DNA of 64,000 bases from Limnanthes douglasii subsp. nivea. Lineage: Eukaryota > Streptophyta > Magnoliopsida > Brassicales > Limnanthaceae. Below the pieces are notes generated by a model. The model searched no databases. It worked only from the letters and a program-made list of their open reading frames with translations, and was not told the origin of the DNA. The position numbers were made by a program, and so were the translations under genes. The DNA lies in NCBI GenBank assembly GCA_036936605.1, contig JAUPFV010000004.1:88686334-88750333 (forward strand), read 5' to 3'. Shown here piece by piece: positions 49,411 through 61,395 of this stretch. Position 1 is the stretch's first letter; each line of letters begins with the position of its first letter.

Positions 49411-49789
49411 TGGTGTGGTTTATTTTAAACTGAGGGTAATTTTGTCAGATGTTTTGGGGAAATTTTAAAAGTATTAAATGTTTGGGTGATTTGTAGTGAG
49501 AAAATTAAGATGCATGGTTGTATTAAATGTTCATTACCCTTATTAATGAAAGTGGTTGGGTATTTATACCCTTAATTATGGACCCATGTGCTTTCGGGTC
49601 AAATTATGAAATCGGGTCGAGTTCAAAGACCCATTAGTTTATTAAGCAGATTAGCAATTAGCTTAGTCAAAAGGTGTTTAATGTTTTAATACTTTTGTTC
49701 TGTCCTGACACTTCAGTGGGTAATTATTTTCCGGATTACCCTTGTCCAGTTTTCACAGTGAGTGGTGGTGAATAATTTCGGACTCATCA
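49411..49789 (-). repeat. 5' LTR of Tat element
   Basis: 379 bp; plus-sense start TGGTGTGG, end GGACTCATCA. It is flanked on the right by CTTGT, the target duplication. Confidence 0.92.
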
Positions 49790-50030
49790 CTTGTAGTGCC
49801 CAAATTTGATAGTTGTGGACTTGTGAAACGACATCAATAACCCCGTATGAAACCTCAAAAAAAATTTATGCGTTTTGAAGGAATGTTAGTTTTGTTTATT
49901 GGAGAGGTGGAGTTATGTGTGAAGGTTGGTTTTTGTCAGACAGAAAAGATACTAAACACATTGTTTATGATGGTGGATACACTAAGCTCGTATCAAAAAA
50001 AATTCGGTCGTCTATGGCTACATAGACGAA
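49790..50030 (+). mobile_element. gypsy PR-RT linker fragment, right part of interrupted direct repeat
   Basis: Continues 42413 in the ancestral arrangement. It encodes the MMVDTLSSYQKKFGR block corresponding to the gypsy VVDTPSSYNAILGR-type linker. It is joined at about 50030 to a copia gag without any LTR. Confidence 0.7.
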
Positions 50031-53000
50031 GGAAATGTGAGACTCAAAAAAATCGATGGTGTAGATTTTGGGTTCTGCAAGATGTAGATTGAAGATTATC
50101 TATACCAGGAAAAGCTTTATCAACCCCTTTTAGAAAAAAAAAACAGAGAGTATGAAAGATGAAGAATGGACCCTTCTTGACAAATAAGCTTTTGGAGTCA
50201 TCCGATTGACGTTATCCCACAATGTTGCTTTTAACATCATAAATGAAACAACCACGGAGGGTCTTATGAAGGATCTTTCCAGTATGTTTGAGAAGCCATC
50301 AAGTACTAAAAAAGTTCACTTAATGAGGCATTTATTCAATTTGCAAATGACGGAAGGCACGTCAGTAGCACAACCCAGTTGAGTTCAGTTGAAATTGATT
50401 TTGATGAAGAAATACGAGCATTGATACTGTTGTATTCACTAACAGATAGCTGAAATGCTACTGTCATAACGGTGAGTAGCTTATCAGGAAGCAATAAGTT
50501 GCAATTTGATGATGTTCGTGACCTAGTTTTCAGTTAAGATATTTGAAGGAGAGAATCAGGTGAGTTATCAATCTTCTCATTCTTACATACAAAGTCGAGA
50601 GGAAGAGATTCAACTAGAGGATATGGACGTGGTAAATCGAACTACCGAGGCAAATCAAGAGAATGGAGGTTCAAGTCTATGAATCCTAAACATTCCCAGG
50701 GGTTGAGAAACATCGAGTGTTGGAATTGTGCAAAGACCGGGCACTATAAATTTCAGTGCAAGAGAGGACCAAAGGAACAAGAGAAGAAGACAGAGGAAAA
50801 TATCACTTCATAAGGAGACGATGCGTTAATATACTCCTTAGAAAGCAGGGAATAGTCTTGGGTGTTAGATTCTAGAGCATCATTTCACGCGACTTCGAAG
50901 AAAGAATTCTTCGAGAGGTATGTCTCTGGTAACCTTGGAAAAGTATATCTTGGTGATGATCAACCTTGTGATATAATTGGTAAAGGTATTGTGAAGATTA
51001 AATTTAATGGGTCTGTATGTGAACTGAAAGATGTCAGACATATCCTCGATCTAACAAAGAACTTAATATCAGTAGGGCAGTTGGCTAGCGAAGGCTATAA
51101 TACGATCTTCCATGGTGCCAATTGGAAGATTTCAAATGGAGCAATGACGGTTGCTCGCAGAAACAAGAGTGTTACTCTTTACAAGACAGTAGAGACAGTT
51201 GTTCAATTGCAATAGCAGCAGGAAACGAAAATCAAAATGTTTGGCACGAGAGGCTTGGTCACATGAGTGTGAAGGGTATTAAAATTATATAATCAAAGGG
51301 GAAGCTTCCAGGTCTTAAGTCAGTCGATAAATACATGTGCAAAGATTGCATACTTGGAACACAGATAAGGTTCAGTTTTCAGATGAGTGGCAGAACCCTA
51401 AAGAAAAAAAGGATGAAGCTTGTTCACTCTGACGTTTGGGGGCCAACAACTGTTTCGTCTATAGGAGGGAAACACTATTTCGTGACCTTTATCGACGATC
51501 ATTCTCGAAAGGTATGGGTTTATTTTCTAAAGCATAAATCTGAAGTGTTTGATGTTTTTAGGAGATGGAAATCTATGGTTGAGAATGAGACAGGTCTGAA
51601 GATTAAAAAGCTAAGAACCGATAACGGTGGTGAATATGGGACACACAATTCAAGAAGTTTTGCTATGAGTATGTGATCATGATGGAGAGAACCGTGCCAG
51701 GTACGCATTAACACAATTGTATTACCGAACGTATGAACAAAATGTTGACAAAAAGATCTAGAAGCATTCGTATACAGTCTGGTTTGCCGAAGCAATTTTG
51801 GGTAGAAGCGATCAACACATCGGCTTACTTGGTTAACCGAGGCCCATCGGTTCCTTTAGAGCATAGAATACCTTAGGAGGTGTGGAGTGGTAAAGATATA
51901 AAATTATCCCATCAAAGAGTTTTTGGGTGTATTGTATATGTTCATATAAGTGATCAAGATATGAACAAGCTTGATCCGAAATCGAAGAAATGTTTTTTTA
52001 TCAGCTATGGCGAAGATGAGTTCGGTTATCGTGTTTGGGATGAGGAAAACATGAAGATGATATAAAGCATAGATGTGAGTTTCAATGAAACAGTGATGCA
52101 CAATGACAGACATAAAACGAAGCAAATGACTCAAAGTTGTATAAATCAGTATTTGCAGATATCGATGGAGTCCTAAATAGTCAAGAAATAGAGCCGATCA
52201 AATTAACCCCTCAGCAAAGAGAGCCTGTTGAACAAACCGATCGAAAGCAATCCGACACCCTACAGTCGACCGAGGCAATCCTGTTTTGTGAAGACCTTCC
52301 GGACCCCATGTTCCCAACAGGAGATACTTGAACTATCTTTTACTTACCTAAGGAGGGAAACCTGAATGCTATGATAAAGCTTGCCAGACTAGTGATGCTA
52401 ACAAGTGAGAGCTTGTCATGAAAAATGAGATGAAGTATTTAATCTCAAATGATACATGGGAACTAACTGAGTTACCAATGGGTAAGAAGGTACTTCATAA
52501 TAAATAGGTGTATCGGGTGAAAGATGAGCATGATGGCTCTAAGAGATACAAAGCCCAACTAGTTGTTAAAGGATTTAAGCAAAATGAAGGAATTTATTAC
52601 ACAGATATTTTTGCTCTAGTTGCGAAGCTCAATACTATTAGACCAGTGTTGAGTATTGTTGCCATTGCAGACCTTTATCTTGAACAATTTGATGTGAAGA
52701 CTGCATTTCTTCACAGGGACTTGAATGAGGAGATATACATGTATCAACCAGAAGGTTTCTTAAAAGAAGGGAAAGAAAACATGGTATGCAGACTCAAGAA
52801 AAATTTGTATGGTCTAAAACAAGCTCCAAGACAATGGTACAAGAAATTTGACGGTTTTATGCACAAAGAGAGTTTTCAGATTGTAATGCGGACCACTATT
52901 GTTATTTTGAAAGATGTAAGTCCATTTATATCATTTTGCTACTCTATGTCGATGATATGTTAGTAGCATGTTCAGATATCGATGATATTAGAATATTGAA

Positions 53001-54450
53001 GCAACAATTGTCAAAAGAATTTGATAAGAAGGACTAAGGTCTGGCGAAAAAATTTTTTGGAATGTAAATCATAAGAGATAAGCATATAAAAGCTTTACAG
53101 TTATTTCAGTTAGAGTATATCGATCGTGTTTTGAAGAGATTTAACATGTGTGATGCCAAGCCAGTTAGTGCACCATTGGCAGGTCACTTTCGTTTATCCA
53201 AGGATCAATCCCCTAAGACGGATGAAGAGATGGAGACTTCATGGCTAAGGTTCCTTATGCCTCAGCTATTGGAAATTTGATGTATGCAATGGTCTGTACG
53301 AGACCAGACATTAGTCATGTAGTGGGAGTTGTGAGTAGGTTTATGTCAAATCCATGAAAATTTCATTGGGAAGCTGTCAAATGGATTTTGAGGTACCTAC
53401 TAGGTACCATAGAAAAGTGTTTGTACTTTGGTAAGGGTGAGTTAAAGGTACAAGGCTACTTAGATACAGATTTTGGAGGTGAAGTTGATTATCGGAAAAG
53501 CACCACCGGTTATATATTTACTGTCATAAATACAATGGTTAGTTGGATGTCAAAGTTATATAAAATTTTCACTCTATCAACTACAGAGGCTGAGTATGTA
53601 GCACTGACCAAATCCAGTAAAGAGATGTTATGGCTTCAAGGTTTTTTAACCGAGTTGGGATTCAAACATAAGAAGAACATTCTGAATAGTGATAGTCAAA
53701 GTGTAATTTTATTGGCGAAGAATTCAATATTTCATTCGAAAACCAAGCACATGAGTCTTCGTTACCATTTCATTAGATCTTTATTAGAAGATGAGGTGCT
53801 AATACTCGAAAAGATCCAAAGAAGCAAGAATCCAGCTGATATGTTGATAAAGACAGTAGCCATTGAAAAACTGAAGTTGTGTTCAGCTTCAGTTGGTCTG
53901 TAAGAGTAATAAGACCAGAAAGATCTGCTGCATAGATTAAGGTGTGAAGACAGGTTGAAACCAGTCTTCAAGTGTGATATTGTTATTTTGACATAATAGT
54001 CCAGCCTTATTCAACATTCATGTTATTGTATAGAAAATATGCTAGATGAAAAGACAGTGAAGATGATGCAAGTGTTAAACACATTAAAGAGAGCTGGAGT
54101 GAATTGAAAAAATAGTGTATTTTATGGGGTATAAATTACACATTAAGGACTGTAAATGTTTTTCCTTTTTAAGTGTTACAGTCTCTACAAAACCAACTGT
54201 TAGGGTTATTGTGTATGCATTGAAAATGGCAGAGTCACTGTGTCTTTCTAATAAAATCAATCAACAGTTGGTCCGTAGACGTAGACATAATTTGCTGAAC
54301 TCAGTTAACAATTGTGTGTTTGATTTCACTTTTGTTTTGTGTTTCTTTTCTTTTTATTTGATTTCAGGAAAATTTTGTATTTTCCTAAAACCCCTCTTTA
54401 CCTCAAGCAATTTAGAAGTGATTTTCTGGGAAATTAGCGCATTTTCCTTA
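50031..54450 (+). mobile_element. decayed Ty1/copia element, Tnt1-like (copia D)
   Basis: Plus-strand order: gag from about 50050 (IEDYLYQEKLYQPL) with zinc knuckle CWNCAKTGHYKFQC near 50730; protease with DSGA changed to DSRA near 50867; integrase (HSDVWGP, TDNGGEY) at 51335-51800 and the C-terminal part at 51880-52065; RT at 52508-52980 with YVDDM split by a frameshift near 52950; RNase H at 53388-53903. Many stops and frame changes. The 5' LTR and the start of gag are missing. 53950-54450 is 3' non-coding sequence that may hold LTR remnants, but no partner LTR exists to prove it. In the paralogous block the same interval holds unrelated DNA (9896-10429). Confidence 0.88.
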
Positions 54451-57400
54451 CATACACATAGTTAGATCTTCTATCATTCAATATCCTACAAAAAAAGTTT
54501 CATAATATAAATAAAAGATAATACTCATCATTTTATATTCCAAGAACAACATAAGATAATCTATTTGAAGCCATGTTATCATGATCAAGTTCACGTGAAT
54601 TTTGGGTGATAATAACAGAAGTTGCATAAGACGAGAAAAAATAAAATAAAGATAACAATTTTGATAAAAAAGAATAAGTACATAATATATTTCATTTCAT
54701 ATGTTTGTCTATCGTCTTTCAAGTTGTATGAATCCTTCATGAGTAAAAGATTCACAACGACTAATAATAAAGAAGAAGATAATCTTCCATGAATGATCAG
54801 AATCAAATATTATAATAAAGAAAAATCTATTTGATGCTAGATAGTAGTATTGAGTTTTGGAAACCTTAGAGAATTTATATTAGTTAAGGATGTCTTCATA
54901 AGTTATAGGAAGTTTGCAAATATCAGCATAAACCATTACAATAATTAGTCTTTTTCAACCATTAGGAGTAAGTTTTACGGAAAAATATACATGAGTTGAA
55001 AGAACTCAGTTATTAAAGTATGAAGATGAAATATAAGTCTCTAGTTAAGTAAGTTTTCGAAAATACAAACTTCATATCCTTTACCTATAATGTTGAAAAT
55101 ATCTTTGTTTAGGAAAACAAATCACTTCTTCATCACAAATGTCTTGTGTATACCTTATATTACTTAATTCAGATTCGTCTGCATAAGACTAAGGTTTTGG
55201 ATGTGTCTAAAGAAACGTTCAAGAAATTAGAGATTTGCTTCTACATCTTTACAAAAAATCACACGACGGGCATAAAATTTTATTTTGATTATATGATAAC
55301 ATAGTATTTGATTTAGAGGTGGAGTGAATATTACATCATTATTAATTTCTATTGGTTTGCCAAACAACTATTTTTCCCAAAGGAGTTAGGTAAACAAAAA
55401 TGTCTTTTAACCTAAATTTGTTGGGAAGACATAGTATAATCATGTCTATATTGTTATTGCACGAGTTGGTATAATCATTATCTGAATCCTCAAACGAGCC
55501 ACCTAGTTTGTCATTTTAAGTATCAGACTGGTGAACAGACATAGTATAAGAAAATAAAATCCAAGGGATTCACTGCTTTTACCTCTATTATACAAATATG
55601 ATCTACTTAGATATATAGTGTTTCGAAAAGAATAGAAAAGATAAATAAGAAATGTAACTTTTATGAAGTTCGGAGATATCAAGAGATGATGAACGAACAA
55701 TAGCTCGGTAAACTAATTTTGTATTTTTTATAAATGTATAATGAGAAATTTAGATAGAAACTAATAGATGAGTGGTTTATAAGTGATCTCGTATGAATTT
55801 ATATTATTTTAAGTCGAAACACACTTGTTAATTGTTTTAAAACTAATAATGTTAAACTAAAATTAAAAGAGGTTAAAACTACATTAGAACAACTAAGATA
55901 TGTTATGTTTTAATCTAACCTCATGCTATATTTAGATGGAAGAAAATAGAAAAGTAAGAAAGATAAATTTTGGTTGAAGAATTTACGTGAGTGACACTAG
56001 TGATAAAGTGTGGATATTTGAGGTATTATTAAAAAATTAGGTAAGTTATATAGATGAGATGGATATTAAGTAGTAATAAAATGGAAGTTGGGTAGTAAAT
56101 AGAAGTATAATAGTTGAGTAGGTATTGTAGGTACCATTTTCCTTAAATAAATCAATAATTAAATTTATTTTAAAAATATTACTGAAAATTAAATTTATTT
56201 GTATAATGTATTTGTAAGTATATTATTGGAAATGATATTTATTAAAATTAATTAATAAATAATTACTTAAAAATAAATTTTACATATTATTTAATATATT
56301 CTTATTATTATTATTATTATTATTATTTATCTTATTTTGTATAGTTTATAGTCTCGGACTTATATTAAGTTCATCTCGAACAAAATCAAATCAAAATGAA
56401 TCGGATCAGTTTCAAAATCTGGTTGGACAAATATCATCACCCGCGACTATTATGTTATAATTTATACATTTTCATTGTAAATTTTATATCTAAGATATAA
56501 AATAAATTAATCGAGGCTATTATGCTATATATTATAAGCTAAGCTAAGCTAATATGTAAAGTGTAAAATAAATTACTCTATGTAAATGGAAACACAATAC
56601 TATATATATATATATATTACAGTCTGAAAGTAGGTAGAAATTACTTAGAAGAAGACAACTAGACCTAAACTGCTTATAATAATGTTTTTTAAGTACTTAA
56701 CGTTTGGAATCTAACATGACTGATCACGTGAACTCACCGATTAATGAGCTTGTTTAGGTACGAAAAGTCTGACCAAATCTTATGGAGTTAGCTCTCTACA
56801 CAATGTATTTTACTGTTCATTGGCCTAGTGGAGTATATATTTTTGGAATTTTAGCCGTCATTTTTTTTAAAAATTTTCCCCCATAATACGTATAATGATG
56901 ATTTAAAAATAAAACTGATGGATGAGATTAATCAACGATCTATTAGAAAATAAGAACGATTTTTATTATAAAAACAAAAAAAAAAACACAAAAAAGTGTA
57001 ATAATATAGAATATTATTAGCCTCCCAAATATTATTTAATATTTATTTTTGTATTTAATTCTCACAAAATTGTATAATAATATTCTAAACATTTCAATTA
57101 TTCATCATAAGTATTTAAAAAAAAATATAAGTCGTTTTTTTCCTTTTTCACAATTCAAAATTTGAAATTAGAGAGATTAATAGTTCATTTTTTTTATTCT
57201 TTCATTTTTCAATATTCTCCGCTTTTAACAAACAGAAATAGTTCACCTGTATGGTCATCGAAATCAGACTTGTGGTGTTTCGAAACAATATCTAAACGTT
57301 ATAGTGCTACCTATTCGAATATACATTACCTAGCCGAACTAGATTCATACGAACCAGATTCATTGAAGTATCGAACCAGATTTTAGGTGAAGATTTCTTT

Positions 57401-57953
57401 ATTAGTATCGTTGGCTTGATTATAACATATTTGCAAGATGACATAAAATAAGTTCTTTTGCTTATAATACATATTCGGTAAAGGAATGTAAAATCACTTT
57501 CCGTGAACAAATATTAGAGATTCATTTCATAATAGTAATTTTTCATCTTTTTTTATTTTGTAATAAATTATGAACTCATTCGAATATGTATTTAATTGAG
57601 TTAGTAGTTCTGTTTAGGTTGTGAAATATTTAAGGAGTAGATTTTAGAGTTTGCATGTATTTTTATAGAAGTTGTGATTCGTCTGGAAAGAAGATGCAAT
57701 ACATGTGAGGGTGTAACATGCGAGACATTTAAAAATATCATACTACTAGAACATGCAATTCGTGTGAGTATATAACATGCGAGACGTTTAAAAATATCAT
57801 ACGTCTTGCATATGCGAGACCGTAACATATTTTATTTGAGATATGCGAGACTTTAACATATTTTATATACAAGATTAGGAATATGTATTATTTTAGACAC
57901 ATATATTGCTCCCAATGTTTATATTGCTCCCAATGTTTCTGAACTGTTAAATG
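54450..57953 (+). repeat. direct repeat block B, copy 2
   Basis: Collinear with 10430-13530. Differences: about 430 extra bp at 55757-56185, a much shorter TA run (56601-56617), an 18-bp tandem duplication at 57904-57939 and scattered substitutions. Homology to copy 1 stops at 57953 ('gttaaatg') where templated filler begins. Confidence 0.88.
55757..56185. other. about 430-bp segment present only in copy 2
   Basis: Absent from the matching point near 11725 in copy 1. No convincing terminal inverted repeat or target duplication was seen, so it may be either an insertion here or a deletion in copy 1. AT-rich, no coding. Confidence 0.7.
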
Positions 57954-57995
57954 TTCCCAAGATTAGGAATATGTATTATGGAGTTAGCTCTCTAC
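57953..57995. other. templated filler DNA at a repair junction
   Basis: 57958-57979 repeats 57870-57891 exactly, and 57977-57995 (TATGGAGTTAGCTCTCTAC) repeats 56781-56799 exactly. The two copied patches overlap by TAT. Such stitched insertions are the signature of template-switching end joining (polymerase theta type or synthesis-dependent). Confidence 0.8.
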
Positions 57996-58079
57996 TAGAA
58001 GTGTCTAATGGTTCAGAAACCACGGTTCAAAGCTGACAACCTGCTTAAGAACTGGCGGTTTACTTGCGAAACTCGTCCA

Positions 58080-58215
58080 TTAGGACTGCAACCTGGCAGG
58101 ACCGCAACCCGCTAGAACCGCAACCCGCAAGGACTGTAACCCGCCAGGACCGCATAAAGAGCAACCCGGCAGGACTGCAACCCGACAGGACTGCAACCCG
58201 GCAGGACTGCGAAAC
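58080..58215 (+). repeat. GC-rich array, 16-18-bp unit CAACCCGGCAGGACTG
   Basis: About seven imperfect units in a strongly AT-rich neighbourhood. Interpreted as subterminal transposase-binding repeats of the hAT-like element. Confidence 0.75.
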
Positions 58216-58289
58216 CACGGTTTATTTGTAAAAAACCGGCGGTTTATTGGTAAATATTATGCTGATTTTATTTATTTTATAACCAAAAT

Positions 58290-59050
58290 GTTATATTTAA
58301 AAAATATTGAGATATTGCATATTATTATAGAATTATTATTACATTTTTGTTAATATTAATTCGTTTTGGTTATTAATATTTTAAGTGTTGTAATTATTAT
58401 ATAGTCTAAAATTTTAAATATTACTTATGTTATTATCATATTTTGAATATTATTATTATTATGTTTTTAGATCTAATACAAAGCAAAACTATATCTTATC
58501 ATGTTAAAATATTACAAATTCTATGGTTATAATTTTAATATTACATTTTGAATTTTATTATTGTGATTTGGTTTTGAATATTACAAGTGTTATATATTAT
58601 TTTTTAAACCAAAATCATATTTTATCATGCAAAAATACTACAAGTTATATTGTTATAATTTTAAAATTACATTTTGAATTTTATTATTGTGATTTGGTTT
58701 TAAATATTACAAGTGTTATTTATTATTTTTAAGTTATATTGTTATAATTTTAATATTATATTTTGAATTTTATTATTGTGATTTGGTTTTAAATATTACA
58801 AGTGTTATTTATTATTTTTAAGTTATATTGTTATAATTTTAATATTACATTTTGAATATTATTATTGTGATTTGGTTTTAAATATTACAAATGTTATTTA
58901 TTATTTTTTAAACCAAAATCATATTTTATCATGGTAAAAGATTACAAGTTATATTGTTATAATTTTAATATTAAATTTTGAATTTTATTATTGTAATTTT
59001 AATAATGATTATAAAATTATTATTACATTTTGGTCAGTATTAATTTGTTT
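58290..59050 (+). repeat. AT-rich tandem array, about 100-130-bp unit
   Basis: Five to six units share blocks such as GTTATAATTTTAATATTACA and GTGATTTGGTTTTAAATATT, some shortened. Related units lie at 38100-38320 and 2512-2660. Open frames here (58523-58732) are artefacts of the repeat. Confidence 0.8.
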
Positions 59051-59892
59051 TGGTTATCACAAACATCATTCAGTACAAGTGAAAATTAGCGGATTGGTGA
59101 GTATTAGTAAGTCTACGATTTATAGGCATTTTAAAACTTAAAACAACGTTTTTTTTTTAAATATGCAATAAAATACTAATCGAAACTAATTAATATCGCA
59201 AATAATAAAAACTAAATTTAGACTAATACCAACTAATACAACTAATAACAAGCAATAACAACTCACAACAAGCAATAACAACAACTAATAAAATTAGAAT
59301 TAAAAGAACTAATTTAAATTACTATAACAATTAAATAGCTTGATAAATTATACGAAGCTCTTAATTGAGCTATTATAATGTTATCCCAACGTTATTTAAG
59401 TGTTTTTATCAAATAGAAACAATTTGCGAAAAAAAAATCAAACAATTCCGAAAGTAGGACTACAATATGTAAAATAAAAAATTTGAGTTTTCTAGAATAT
59501 TTAGAACAAGTAGAGAGATTTAGAGAGACGTAGAGAGGAGTATATGAATTTATGAGTGTGGAAAACCCAAAAAAAAATTTAAAAAAAAACGAAATTTTTT
59601 TTTTTGGAACCATCCGGATGGCCCGGACTTATGAATTTTTTAATTTTTTTTTTTAGAATTTTTTTTTTAAAATTGTTAAAAACCATGTTAGGCACCATGT
59701 TAGGCATTTTAAGAAAATATTAGGCATTCAAGTAGTTGCCCAAGACTACTTTAAAAAAATTAATTCGAAATTTTTAACTATTAACCACCATGTTAGGTAT
59801 TCAATTCGAAATTTTTAACTATTAACCACCATGTTAGGCATTCAAGTAGTTGCCCAAGACTTGGTAAGTGAGAGGGTGTGTTTGTGCCTCCT

Positions 59893-60095
59893 TTTATATA
59901 GATTAATACTTTCATCTTCAATGGTACTTTCATCTTCAATGGTAACTATCGATGTGGGATTCTTTTAAACAAAACTCCTCTTTAATGGTAGTACTAACTA
60001 TATATGTGGGATTCTTTTAAACAAAACTCGAGTTTTGTTTAAAAGAATCCCATATCGATAGTTACCATTGAAGATGAAAGTGTCAATCTATATAA
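59893..60095. repeat. imperfect palindrome centred near 60029
   Basis: Arms containing TCTTTTAAACAAAACTCG and its complement meet at CTCGAG. The pairing continues outward through ATCGATAGTTACCATTGAAG-type blocks to the TATAGATT ends, with a roughly 55-bp extra repeat in the left arm. As RNA or single-stranded DNA it would form a long hairpin. Confidence 0.85.
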
Positions 60096-60745
60096 AAGAA
60101 TCCCAAGTAATCTAAGATTATCCACATTGTATCATATATTATTTAATTATTGATTATTCGGCTTTTATATTTTATTATTTTTTTTATGATTGGTTTTGAT
60201 ATTAAACGTTTAATTATTAAAGACATACTACTAACTTAGTTATTAATATTTGTGGAAAAAAACTTAAAAATATATATTTCCTAAATTAATCTCTTATAAT
60301 TTAAAACAATTTTGTTTGTTAATTACAATCGCAGATTTATTACGGCATTATATTTAAAATACATTAGTTTTAGCAAGTTTTTAATAATTTTTTATTTCGA
60401 TTCCGAATCGGTTCTAAACAATATACAAATCACCTAATAATTTAAAATTAGAATACAATTATATGTATAATAGGTATATATTATTTAATATGTACATAAT
60501 ATTAAATATAACATCTTAAATATCTAGTATGTTAAAACAATATACAAATCATTTTACAATTATATTGTTTACGATATCTTGTTTAAGACAATCAAATTTT
60601 TATTTTTATATTTTTACAATTATTGAAAGTTGTAATCGAAATACAAGTAGATGTACTTATTTTATTTAATATCTACATAATATTAAATAAAATATTTTAA
60701 ATACATAAATATAAATATATAATCAAACGTATCAAAATCAAATTA
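60096..60745. other. AT-rich stretch, nothing recognised
   Basis: Very AT-rich with short internal echoes (for example 'aatatctacataatattaaat' types near 60490 and 60670). No coding or element ends seen. Confidence 0.45.
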
Positions 60746-61214
60746 CAATTATTTTTTGTTATGGTTGTTTATTTATTACATTTTATATGTTCTATTGGTA
60801 CTAGGCAACCAAATTGTTTTCCATGTTCTCATGCTTTTGTTGTAATACATTCAACTCAATAAGATGATATGAAATTAATAAATCCATTCTTCACTATTAC
60901 CAATCACAAGTCAACATACTCTTTTAGCATACATACTTTAAAAATTTTGGTGAAGGGTTAAGCTCTAATAAATTGCCAAAAATAATACCTCGTAACCTGA
61001 AAAGATGAAGTGCAAGACCTATGAAGAAGCTTATTCTGTCTAGAGGAGAAATAACAACCAGGGAGATGAAATATGGCCATTATTCAAATTTAAATCTTAG
61101 TAAAATGACTTGCGATGACTTGTTTAATTTTTGTTAGATTTGACATACTAGAAATTTTGATGTTATAAAGTATTTCTTTGTCAACTGATAGATACATACG
61201 ATGCTACTAGTATA

Positions 61215-61395
61215 AATGTTTCTAAACATGTGACTCTACTTAAATTAAACATGCTACTCTACTTAAACTAAATATGCTAGTTTCTTAAACTAAACATGTG
61301 ATTCTACTTAAACTAAACACGCACCTATATTTAAACTAAACACGTTACTCTTCTTAAATTTAACATACTATTATACTGTAACAAAACATGTGATT
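61215..61395 (+). repeat. 23-bp minisatellite (ACTAAACATG family)
   Basis: About seven imperfect units, one fewer than the paralogous array at 15415-15620: the unit block at about 15490-15515 is absent here. Confidence 0.85.

Larger units (their letters stand above)
42414..49789 (-). mobile_element. Ty3/gypsy Tat-lineage retrotransposon with antisense accessory ORF
   Basis: 7.4-kb element with complete ends. LTRs are 42414-42790 and 49411-49789, TSD CTAGT (42409-42413)/CTTGT (49790-49794) with one mismatch; the uninterrupted site near 9653 has CTTGT. PBS at 49393-49408 begins TGGCGACCATAG on the minus strand, and a polypurine tract complements 42796-42806. Gag-pol runs on the minus strand (49123-46087). 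Integrase is missing. Between pol and the 3' LTR lies the accessory ORF on the plus strand (43250-45760). The LTRs differ at roughly two dozen positions (about 94 per cent identical by eye), so the element is older than copia C. Accessory ORFs in either orientation are known in the Ogre/Tat lineage. Confidence 0.9.
57996..60095 (+). mobile_element. hAT-like relic
   Basis: Begins TAGAAGTGTC, matching the TAGNGGTGTC-type hAT terminus, followed by a GC-rich subterminal block of CAACCCGGCAGGACTG repeats (58080-58215), the pattern seen in plant hAT elements. The interior holds an AT-rich tandem array and a non-coding stretch with a possible TATA box in the TTTATATAGATT sequence near 59893. No transposase frame was found and the matching right terminus was not identified, so the right limit is approximate. 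Confidence 0.5.

Noticed and set aside
58523..58732. 69-codon frame with an internal repeated peptide
   Set aside because: Artefact of the AT-rich tandem array.
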